From Stenotrophomonas aracearum (GTDB lineage: Bacteria; Pseudomonadota; Gammaproteobacteria; Xanthomonadales; Xanthomonadaceae), in NCBI RefSeq assembly GCF_031834615.1, contig NZ_CP115543.1:4103001-4167000 (forward strand): a stretch of DNA of 64,000 nt. Reading direction: 5' to 3'. The first letter of the stretch is position 1, and each line of letters starts with the position of its first letter. Under the pieces are notes generated by a model. It did not search any database and was not told where the DNA came from. It saw nothing but the letters and a program-made list of their open reading frames with translations. Below, piece by piece: positions 1-12,000 of the stretch. The position numbers and the translations under genes were made by a program.

Positions 1-3000
1 ACGGGAGAGCCACCCACCGTAGTAGTAGGTACCGTAGATCTCGTAGTGTTCGCCCGGGCCGGTGCCTACTTCGTCATTCCACACGCTGCCACTGGCGAAG
101 TAGCTGTATGACGCGGTGAGGTGATTGGCGGCATCATAGGTCATCCGCCTCTGGATGCCACCGCCGGACTCGAACTTTCCATTGCGTATGGTGTCGGTGT
201 AGTACTCGAACTGGCGGTTCCCACGCAGGTCGTACGAGGTACGGTCGATCCAGTAGAAGTTGACCCCGTTTGCACTGCGGTTGGTGGTGCGCGAAACCAC
301 ATTGCCCGCCGCATCGTAGGCGAGGCTGTAGGAATCTTCGCCGGCCAGGGTCAAGACAATCTGGCCGTTCTGCAAGGAACCGTTATTGACCAAGATCCGG
401 TTCTCACCGTCGTAGGTGTACCAGTACTCCTTGGTCTCCACCGGCACTGCGCCGGTGCCGCTGGCGGCCGAGACATTGCCCAAGCCCGACGGCGGCGAGC
501 CACCGGCAATGTTCACCGGGCCGGCCCAGGGGGTCAGTGTGGAGACTGAGCTTGCCTGCGCGGTAGCCGCGGACAGCATCATGGGCTGCTCGGTCCCATC
601 GCCGGAAACAAGGGACGATGCGAATGCTTCGTCTTCTATGCTTTCGAGCAGGAACTCCCCGCCGCGCATCGACATCATCATTGCCTCTTCGTCGTTTGAG
701 GCAATGATCGGCTCGACCGGGCCACCGGGCTTGTACTTGTAGTACTCGGAGGTGACCGTGAAGGACACATCCACGTAGAGGCCACTCGGGTCCGTGGCGC
801 GGATGATGATGGTATGCGTTGCCCAGGCACGCTGGTCGTTGTTTACGCCGGAGAACTGGTGACCCACACCAGGCGTATAGCTGTACGACAGGAATGCGGG
901 CTTCTGGATGATGGCGTAGCTGAGCGGGTTGTTGTCCGGATCAACGAAGGTGTTTGGGTTCAGCGTGAAGCCCGAAGGGCTCACAATGTACTTGTTGGTG
1001 CTGTAGAAATGCGCAGCGGGGGAAGGCGGGGTCACCGCAACATAGGGCGCGCGGTTTGGAATGGGAGCGGCCGCCACTGCGATCTGGAAACCGACGTAAG
1101 TCACCCCGCCGCGATTGTCCACGCCGGCCATCGTCATGCCATAGGTACCCGCCTGCGATGGTGTGCCACCGATCACGCGGCCGACCGGGTCCCACCACAG
1201 TCCCGGCGGAAGTGCCGAGAGCTGGTAGGTCACCGGGTCGCCATCCACGTCGGGGAATGCCGGCAGTACAACACCTACGCCGGTGCCAACCTGCATGGAC
1301 AGGTTGCTGACGCTGGGTGCGGTCGGCGCATTGTTGGCTTGAACCGTGAGGACAAAGGAGTACGTCCCCACCGCGCCACGACCGTCGTTGGCGTAGATGG
1401 TGATGGTGTACGCGCCAGCCGGCGCCGATCCATTGATGGTGAGGTTCGATGCGTTGAACCACATGCCCGGCGGCAAACCACCGGCGTCGTATACCAGCGG
1501 GTCACCGTTCGGATCGGTGAGCGCGTTGACCTGGATGGTGGTAGCCAGATTGGACTTGATCATACGGTTACCCATCGACCCCGTGGGGGCCAGATTGGTA
1601 TAGGCGCCGAATACTGCCTCTGCAGTGGCATACCCGTCGGAGGCGATGACCTTGACTCGGAAAGACGGAAGGTAGCCACCGCCGATGCCCGTTTGTGGAT
1701 GACGCGGCTGGGTGAATACGGGCATCGGGCCGGTGATGTTGCCGGTATTGGGGTCGATACTCAGCGAGTAGGAGGGCTTCCATGTGGCCGGGATCGAGCG
1801 GGTAGCCCATGCCGCATCTGAAGCGTCCCAGAACCATTCCTCATACGCGGGAGTCTCGATCTGGATTGAGTAGGTGAGCCTGTCGCCGTTTGCATCGCTG
1901 AAAGCACCCGCCGGCAATGGCCAGTTGACCTGCTCATTAGCCTGGGCATTCCGATTTACAAACCCGCCGTTGTAAACGGGCCATGCATTGGTTACGTAAA
2001 TGTTGAAGTTGGTGGAATTGCTGCCGCCGCGCCCGTCGCTGACACTCACGGTGACGGTATAGGTACCCAGCGTGGTTGCGTAGCCAGAGAACGTGCGGTT
2101 GACCGGATCGAAATTGATGCCTGCGGGAACACCGCTGGCACTCCAGGTCAGCGCGTCACCGTTCGGGTCCACGAAGGTGTTGGCCGGAATCTGGATCCAC
2201 CACCCGGTATTGCGCCACGTCTCATGCGACGGCAGCCCGCTTGTGAGGACCGGACCGCTGTTGGGTGTGGTGATCGTAAGCGTGGTGGAGGCACTTGCGC
2301 CTGCGGTGTCGGTACCGGTGATGGTCAGCGTCCATGACCCGACCGTGGACGGCGTTCCGCTCAAGGTACGGGTTGCCGCATTGAAGCTCATCCACGCCGG
2401 CATGTTGCTGACGGTGTACGTGATGACTTCCTGATTGGCATCCGTGAACGCGGGGAAGGCATAGCTCCACGCCGATCCAGCGATCGCCGAGCGCCCTGAC
2501 AGGGTTGGGGCAACGGGCGCGGCGTTGAGCACGTTGAGGTCGAACTTTCCGACGCCTACGGCACCCTGCGGATCGCGTGCCATTACCTGGATGCGGTAGT
2601 TCAGGTATGCCAGGTTGGTCGGCGTGCCGGTGATGGTACCGGTGCTGGCATTGATCGACAGGCCAATGGTGGCCAGGTCGACCAGCGGACCCGGCTGCTG
2701 CACCGGGTCCGGCAGATACTCGCTGGGATTGCGCGGGTCACGCACGTACTCCCAGGTGTCCGGCAGCTGCACGTAGGCACTGTAGGTCAGGCTGTCGCCG
2801 TCGGGTTCCACGAAGGCCCCCGGCGGCAGAGTGAAGTTCACTGGCGTGCCGTGATTGATGACGCGCATCGGCATGCTGCCGGCAGCGTAGACCGGCGCCG
2901 AGTTGACGAACGGCACCAGGTTGAAGCGCATGAACGAGTCAGTGGTGACCCCCGCCGCGCCGATGGTCTCGCCGGGGTTGGTACGGTTGCCGCGGCCGTC

Positions 3001-6000
3001 GCGGGCCACGATGCGCACCGCGAAGTTGCTGGTCGCGGTTCCCGGTGGCACCTGGCCACTGAAGGTACGGGTGGCCGGGTTGAACACCAGCCACGAGGGC
3101 CAGGCCTCGATGTTGAGCCTGTTCTCGTAGTGCGGATTGGAGTCGTCCACGAACTCGCGCCACTGCGTGACCACGTCCGCTTCCAGCGTGTAGCCGTCGC
3201 CATCCGGCTCGGTGAACAGGTTTTCAGGCAGGGTGAAACTGAAGTTGCGACCGATGCTCAGGGTAGCGTCATTGAGGGCGACGCCGGCCGTGCGATACGG
3301 CGCTACGTCCTGGCCGATGTTCACAAGCACCTTGCTGGTACTGGTCAGGCCGGCGATGTCCCATGCCTTGATTTCGAGACTGGCCGAGCCTGCGGTCGGC
3401 GCAGTGCCGACCAGACGCACCGTGCCGGCGGTCTGGTCCAGCGTGGCGGTGATCCAGCTGGGCAGCTTGAGCGCCTCAAAGGAGAGTGCGTCTCCTTCGA
3501 GGTCGGTGAACAGGCTGCTGACGGCGAAGGTGACGTCCAGCCTGTCGTGCACGCGAATGCCCGCCAGCTGCAGGCCTTCCGGATGCAGCACCACCGGCGC
3601 GCGGTTGGCTCGGACTACCAGCTGCAGGGTGACGCTGCTGGTCTGCCCGTCTGGATCGGTCGCGGTCAGGGTGACCGCGAAGGTCGCGCCGTCTGCGACC
3701 GTCGAGGGTACGTTGCCGTCCAGGCGCAACACCGGGTTGGCCTGGTCCAGGAAGGTGAAGTTCAACCAGCCCGGCAGGCCGCTGGCGCGCACCTGCAGCG
3801 GGTCGCCATTGGGGTCCACAAACAGCTGGGACAGCGATTGTGACCAGCTGTAGGCGCGACCCTGGACGGCCTCGCCGAGGCTGGGGGCGGCCACTACGTT
3901 CGGGCCAGCATTGGCGGCCGTGTGCAGTTGCAGCGTCTTCACCACCGAGGCGCCGTTCTGGTCGGTGGCGCGGATGCTGAGGGTGATGCTCTGGTCAGTG
4001 GTGGGGGTGCCGCTCAGGCGCACCACGTACGGGTTGCTGAGGTCCACCTGCAGCCAGGATGGCAGCGAGGCGGCGTTGTCCACGCTCAGCGACAGGACAT
4101 CGCCCACGTCGTCGTCGATGAAGTACAGCGCGGACGGCAACTCCGCCGCCCACGGACGGCCGGTCTTGGCATTGAGCTGGGCCACGCTCGGGCTCAGCAG
4201 GCGCGGTGCGGTATTGGTGCGGCTGCGCACGGTAAACACAGTGGCGACCGCATTGCCTGCATTGGCGGTTTCACGGGCCGTGAGCTTCACGGCCACGTCT
4301 GCGTCGCCGCTCCCGGCCGGCGGGGCGGCGATGAAGATGATCTCACCGGTCGCCGCGTCGTAGCGGGCGCCCAACCATGACGGCAATGCGCTGCCATCGG
4401 CCAGGGTGATGTCCAGCGTCAGCGCGTCCTGCTCGGCGTCGCGGAAGACGTCGGTGAACAGTACCTTGAACTCGGACTGGGTACCCTTGCGCACGGTCCT
4501 GTCGGCCACCGGCTTGACTGCGGTGGGGGCGGTGTTGGTCACCGGCATCGCAGCCGCGTTGGGTCCATGGCTGGACTGAGCCAGCACGCGGCGGCGATTG
4601 CCGACCGCGTCGTAGTCGTAGCGGATATCGAACATGCGGCGGGCGTTGCCGCCAGCAGACGCGTCGTCCTGCACCACGCGCTGGATGCGGTTGTGGCTGT
4701 CGTACCAGGTGCGGGTGTAGGTGTGCACCAGCGCGCCGGAACCGTCGCGGGTGTACACCTCCTCCAAGGTCCTGTTGCCGGCCGCGTCGTACTCGTAGTA
4801 GGTGAAGTTGCCGCCGCTCTCTTCGATGCGGCGCAGCTGTCCGTTCGGGTAGTACTGATATGTGCGGCTGGTATCGACCGCCTGCCCGCCATTGCCGGTT
4901 TCCTGCACCAACTGGCCGCTTGCGGCGTAGTCGTAGTTGAAGTCGCGTGTGCCCAGGTCGTTGTGGTCGCTGGTGCGGCCGAAGACGTCGTAGCGCCAGC
5001 TCAGTTCGTTCATGCGAACCTGCTGGCCATCACGGTCGGCGCCCCACGTAGTGCTGAGTGCGTTGCTTTCCAGGATCTTGCGGCCCAGCACGTCGTAGCC
5101 GTACTGCTGGGTCACGCCCATCGCGGTCTGGCTGCGCACCACCAGGTGCCGGCTGTCGTAGTCGTACAACGCGGTGTAACCCAGCGCATCGGTGACAGCC
5201 AGGCGGTCGCCGTTCTCGTTGAGGCGATATTGCTGCAGCGTGGTGCGGTAGCGCGCCGTTCCGGCGTCATTGAGCAGGTAGTCGCCGATGGCGGTGACCC
5301 GCCCAAGCCGGTCGTACTGCTTGGAGGTGATGTAGCCCAGCGCATTCTGCTGCAGGCGCTGGTTACCCAGCGCATCGTAGGCATAGAGGGTGGTGGCACC
5401 CACGCCGTCGCGCGACTTCACCAACTGTCCGGCGGCGTTGTACTCGCTGGTGCGCATGTGCCCGTTGGCATCGCGTGTGGCGACCAGACGGCCGTACACA
5501 TCGTAGAACCACTCGTTTACCGGGCGTACCCAGTTCCGCGCACCGGTCTCGCTTACCACCTCGACCAGCGGGCGCTCGTCGCGGGTGACCTGGTTGAAAC
5601 TGTTGTACTGATAGTTGGTCTGGTAGCCGCGCGCGTCGATGATCTGGGTGACGTTGCCCCAGCGGTCGAACTGACGTGCGACGGAGGACACCCCGCCGTT
5701 GGCGGCCGGCGTGTCGGTGCGCAGCGCGCGACCGAGATTGTCGGTCTGGATGCTGGTCACGGCCGACACGGCCGACTGGCCGTCCCAGCTGCTGCGGCTC
5801 TGGCGCACCTGATACCCGGCCAGGTTGTAGCCCAGGCGAACGTCCGCGCCGCCCTCATTGGACTGCACCATGTTGCCGCCGGCGTCGTAGCCGTACAGCA
5901 GCTCGCCGGCCAGTCCGGCGTGGGTCTTGCTGACGATCTCGCCGAATGCGTTGTAGCGGGCGGTTTCGGACAGGTCAAGCTGTTCGGTACCGCCGATGAT

Positions 6001-9000
6001 GCGCTTCTGGGCGGTGGAGAGCTGGCGGCCGGTGCGGTCGTAGGTGAGTTCGGTGATGACAACGGCGTTGCGCTCGGCGCTGGACCCGGCCAGCGTCTGG
6101 CGGGTGCGGACCACCTTGTCGGCCGCGTCGTAGCGGTAGGTCTGCGTATTGCCCTGCGCGTCGGTGGTACGGACCAGTCGGCCCTGGCGGTCGTACTGCT
6201 GGGTCTGCAGCTGATCGCGCGCGTCGTCGGCGGCCGGCGCCCCCTGCCCGGTCACCCAGCCACTGGCGTAGCGGCGCATCTGCACGGCATTGCCGAATGC
6301 GTCATAGACAGTAGTGGTGTACGGCGATACCAGTTCAAACAGTGCGGTGCTGGAGAGGTCGGCGTTGACGTTGGCGTCAAGCTGGGCTTCGGCGCTTGCG
6401 CGCAGCACAGCACGCTCTGGCTCGCGCACGGAGATCACGCGCCCCAGTGCGTCATAGGCCGTGGCGGTGGTGCCATTCTCGTCGCTGGTCTGAATGACGT
6501 GGCCCAGCGCGTCGTAGCCAATCCGGGTCTGCACGTCGCTCTGGCCGGCGCTGCCATCGGCGCGTTGGAACTGGCGGGTGGAGGTCTGACTGGTCTTACG
6601 GCCCAGTGCATCGTAGCTGTAGCTGGTTCGACGGTCGAAGCCGGTGACCGCGTCGCCCGGGGCCGGCACCGCGGGGGCCTGGGAGCCCAGCAATGCGGTG
6701 GACAGGGCACGGGCATGCTCGGTCTGCACCGCCACTTCGCCGGTGGCGGTGTACTCGGTGCTGGTTGGGTAGCCTTCGGCATCGACGGTGAGCGTCACCC
6801 GGCCCAGTGCATCGTAGTAGTGCCAGGTGTGTGCCCACTGTGCGTCGGCCTGGTCGGCCTGGCCGCTCATGAGTTCGGACAGCCGCTGCAGGCTGCCGTA
6901 GCCGTCATACTGGTAGCGCACGGTCGGCGTACCCTGCCGAGCCACGCCGTCGGTGCCGTAGTACTCGCGCGTGGAGCTGAGCGTCTGGACCTTCTGGCCC
7001 AGGCTGTTGTAGCTGGTCAGCAACTGACGATCGGAGGCGTTGGCGACCAGTCCACCGCCGTCGCGCAGCTGCAGCTGGGTCAGCGCGGTGCCCGCCGACC
7101 ATCCGGCCAGCGCGCTTGTCTGCAACGCTGTGGCGAAGCGGCGCAGGCCGGTCTGGTTGCCAAAGGCGTCGTAGCTGTAGCCGGTGACGTAGCCTTCCGC
7201 GTCCACGTCATAGGCCAGCTGCCCGAGCGCGTCGTAGGCCTTGTAGGTGTAGTTGCCGCGAACGTCCTTCTGGACCACCGCACGGTTCAATGCGTCGTAG
7301 CTCACTTCCACCGAGGGGCGCTGGCCGCTTGCAACCAGCAGGCCAGAGGCTTCGTCGATTGCCCATGCGTCCGGGAACAGGGTGCGGATCTGGTTGCCGC
7401 GGTTGTCGTACTGATATTCGGTTATACGCGGCGTACCACCGTCTGCGTCCTCGCTGCGACGGACCACGTTGCCCAGGCCATCGTATTCGGTACGCGTGAC
7501 CAGCGACCTGTGGGCAATGGTGAACTGCCCGTTGGTGCCCACGGTGGCTACATCCACCGCCGGTGAGGTTTCGCTGGTGCGTTGTCCCGCCGCGTTGTAG
7601 CCGTAGGTCCAGATCTGGCCGGCGGTGTCGGTGAAGGAGGTCAGCTGGCCGGCGGCGTCGTAACCGAAGCGTTCGATTTGGCCCAGGGCGTCGGTGTGCA
7701 GCACCGAGCGACCGGCGGCGTCGTAGCCGCGGCTGTCCAGTCGGTACTGTGCCGCGGGCTGTGCAGCGGCCCATGCGGTCAGGCTGGCCAGGCTCTGGGA
7801 TTCTGCCGCACCGGGCTTGGGCAGGTAGGTGACGCTAGCCACTGCCTGGCCGACGACGTCGTAGCGGGTTTCGCGCACGCTGCCGCTGGCATCGATGCTG
7901 AACCGCGGGCGCCCTGCGGCATCCAGCACTGCACGTTCGGTGCGGTACTCGCCGGCGCTGCGCAGCGGTGCCACCAGCGCCTGAAGCGACGCGACGGTCT
8001 GCTGCGTGTCGAAGATGACGGCACGGCCGTACACGGTGGTGCTGATCCGCGCACTACCCTGGTAGCCGTACTCGGTGACGCGGCCCTGGCCATCGGCATC
8101 CCGGCGCACTTCAAAGCGGACGCGGCCTGCAGCGTCCAGTACAACGTACTGACTCTGGTCCAACTGAGAGCCCACCAGCGCACTGCCAATGGCCTGCACA
8201 CTCACGCTGCCGCTGCCGAGGTCCAGCCGCAACTGCGCGGTCAGGGTAAGCCGGTTGGCATAGGAAACCGTGGCAACCTGCAGGCCGGAAGCGTCGTACC
8301 GGCGCTCCATGACGCTGCCGTCGGCGGCGATCTCGAAGCGGGTGCGCCCCATGGCATCAAGGACCTGCCAGGTGACGGCTTCGCGGCTGCTGTCGCCCTG
8401 CACGTAGTAGAGCACCCCGGCCACACCGATGTCGCCGGTCAACAGCACGGGACGAATGTTCGCGAGCGTGAGGGTGTTGGCGTAGCGGATCTGGCGTACG
8501 ACGCGGCCGGCGCCGTCGCGGTCGTAGCCGGTAACCCCACCTGCACCGTCGATGGTCAGGCGTAGCTGGCCGTCGCTGTCATAGACGTTGTAGCTCTGTA
8601 CGTCGCGGTTGTCGTCGGCGGCCAGGCGCGACTGGATCTGCGCTGCGGTAGCCGCTTCCGGCAGGTCGCTCACCGTAATTGCGTTGGCGTAGCGACGCTG
8701 CGCCAGCACGTTGTCGGTCCGATCGTACCAGTAACGGGTAACCCCGCCAGCTGCGTCGATGGTGAGCTCGACGCGGTTGTTGGCGTCGAGCACGAACCGC
8801 GTGACCTGGCCCGCAGGATCGATGCGCGCCACAACGTTGCCATTCTGGTCGTAGCGGAACTGCGTTGCCAGATTCAGGCGCCCCACGCCGGCGTCCACGG
8901 TCTGGCTGATGCGCCTGCCGAGTGCATCGTAGGTATAAGTGGTAGTGCTCGCCTGCGCAGTGCCGACGCCGGTGGTGACCGACAGCTGCTGCCCAGCTGC

Positions 9001-12000
9001 GTCCCAGGTATACGTGGTCTTCAATGCAAGGCCGGCGGGGTCGACAACGCTCTCGACCAGGTTGCCGTTGCCATCGAACCGGTTGCGGACCTCGGTACCA
9101 CGTGCATCCACCACGCTGAGCTGGCGCCCTGCGGCGTCGTAGGCATAGCTGGTGGTGAGGTTCAGCCCCTGCGGGTCGAGACTGCGCTTGAGCAGCCGGC
9201 CAGTCGAATCGTAGGTGTAGGAGACGCTGCGCCCGCTGGCGTCGGTGCTGGTTGCCAGCAGATCGCGCGAATCGAACGATTGGGTCTGGCGCGTGCCATC
9301 GGCGCTTGTGATGGCCGTCTGGTTGCCGCTGGCGTCATATTCGTAGCGAGTGGTGTTGCCCAGCTTGTCCGTGACGCTCAACACCTGCCCGTGCCGGTTG
9401 TGGGTGGTCGTGATGACCAAGCCTTCGGGCGAGCGCGCAGTGACGGTGCGGGTGGCATCGTCGTAGCTGTAGGTGGTCACACCGCCTTCGGCATCGGTGC
9501 TGGTCAGCACGCGGTCAAAGGCGTCGTAGGTCTGCGTCTGCCGCTGTTCGACGCCGTTCGCCGACTGCCATGTGGCAATCTGGCGGCCATCGCGATCGTA
9601 CGACCACTGGCGTACCTGGCCACGCCCGTCGGTGCTGCTGATGACACGACCGAAGGCGTCGTAGATCCAGCTCTGGCTGGCCTGTGCGGCGCCTTGGCCT
9701 GCAATCAGTGCCGTGCGCTGCCCGCGTGCGTCATAGCTGCTCTGGGTAACGCGCTGCTGGCCCTGGCCCATCTCCAGGCGGTCGAAGGTCTGTTCGCCGA
9801 AGGCGTTGTACTCGTATCGGCGCCGGTTGCCCTGCGCATCGATGGTCGAGGTCAACTGGCCCCGGCGGTCGTACTCCATCTGCACGCGCACGTCGGTGCC
9901 GGACACGAACTGCAGCGTGCTGATGGCCGAGGCGACGCTGGCCCGGCTGCCAGGATTGGGGATGGTCAGCCGCCCAACGTAGGTGATGCTGTCGATCACC
10001 TGGCCGAAGGTGTCGTAGCGGGTTTCGCTTACCTCGCCGACGCCGTTGGCGATGCCCTGCGCGTCGGTGGTGCCGCGCACGGTGTGGGTCAAGCGACCGG
10101 CTGCGTCGTGGAAGTACCAGGTGCGGTTCCCTTGCGGATCGATGCTCTCGATGCGCAGGCCCAGTGCGTCGTAGGTGTGGCGAACGCCGTACTGCGCGTA
10201 CACCGCGTCCAGCTGTGCCTCGGTCATGCCGGGCAGCAGATGGGTGGCCCCATTGCCGGAGAGCTCGCCGACCAAGTTGCCGAGCGCGTCGTAACGCAGG
10301 TAGCCCTCACGGATCTCGCTGGTCCCGACCGCGACCTGGGTGGCCACCAACTGGCCCAGCGTGTCGTACTTGTACTGGGTAACCGTGCCTTCCGCGTTCA
10401 CTTCGCGCACGACACGTCCGAGGGCGTCATAGCTGCTCCGGGTTTCCCGGGCGCCGCCGCCTTCTACGCGCGCGAGCAGGGCTTGCAGGGTTTCGGTGCC
10501 GGTCAGCGCATCCAGTCGGCGCGCGTAACTACGGGTAGCACGGACGTTGTTGGTGCTGTCGTAGACGACGTCGCTGAGGTAGCCCTCCGCATCGAGCACG
10601 GCAACCAGGCGATTGAGACCGTCGTAGAAGTTTCGGGTGATCTGATCCTGCGCGCTGGAGGTCGGGCGGATGGCCGACAGCGTGCCGGTGGCGCGGAGAC
10701 CCGCGCTCACCGCGGTGGCGTAGGCCACGGTTCGTACCAGGCGCCCAGCGGCATCGTAGACCTGCTCGGTGAGGTAGCCGGCCGGGTCCAGAGTGGCCAC
10801 CTGTCGCCCGTTTGCGTCCTGGAAGTAACGGGTGGTCCGGGCGGTATCCAGGGTGCCAGCGGCATCCAGCAGCGTGGTTTCCACCAGCTGGCCGGCGCCG
10901 TCGTAGCGGAAGACGGCCTGGTTGCCGTCTGCGTCCAGGCTACGCACGCGCAGCCCGGTACTGTCGTACTCGTTGCGCGCCACGCGGTCGTTGGTCTGCG
11001 CGGCGGGGCGGTACTGCGACCATTCGGTGACGGTGACCGTACCGGCCTGCACCCACGCTGCGGTATTCAGTGCCGTTGAATGGACGGTGGTGGCCACGAC
11101 CCGGCCGAAGGCATCGCGCTCGTAGGAGACTGCCGTGCCGGTGGGTCCCACTTCGGCTTCAACCTGGCCTTGGTTGTCGTAGAAGTAGTACGTGCGACCG
11201 CCGGCAGGGTCTTCGCTGGCGCGCAGGCGGCCGTAATCGTCGTAGTAGTTGCTGTTGACCCGGCTAAGCGACCCGTTGCCGCTCATGGTCGTGATGCTGA
11301 CGGTACGTCCGCTCTGGTTGCGCGACTCTATCGAGCGCCGCACCATCGCGCCGGATTCGCTGGTCATGACCCGAGTAATCAACATGCCGGAATCGGCATA
11401 GTTCCAATAGCTGGCTGAGAGCATTGCTGAGCCGCTACGATGAACTTCGGACAGCAGTCGACCCATGCCGTCATACCAGTAGCTCGCAGTCTCACGCACC
11501 TGTGCATCGGCCGGGCCGCGCAGCGTCAAGGTTGCGAGCAGCTGACCCTTCGCGTCGTAGGTGTACTGCTTGGTGGCAGCAGCGTCATCCAGCACACCAT
11601 TGCCGGTGGCATCTACCTGCGCATACTCAACCCGGGAGAGAAGGCGACCCCACGCGTCGTAGCTGACGTCCACCCGCGAGCCGGCTGCACCCTGCTGCCC
11701 GGCGGCCCAACTGGTAACGGCAGCCAGTGTGATGGCACCGTCGTAGCGAAGATCGGCGTAGGTGCGTTCCGTGGCCAGCTGGCCAATGCCGGAGCCGGCC
11801 GCGTGGTACGCATACTCATGCACATCGCCGGTGGGGCTGACCACGAAACGCAGACGGTCCTGCCCGTCATACAGGAACACGGTGGTGATGCCACCGGTGG
11901 GCACCGCCGCGCTTCCGGCGCCATCCGCATCCACTCCGGTGTAACGGGTTTCGCTGGTGACCTGGTTGCTGGCCGAGTACGTGCGCTGGATGGCGCGGGC

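Noticed and set aside
4567..7566. Very long open frame on the plus strand opposite the YD-repeat gene (also 9280-11079 and 11440-13353)
   Set aside because: These are antisense shadows of a GC-biased gene; the proteins are Val/Ala/Gly-rich without domains, while the minus strand gives clear YD repeats.
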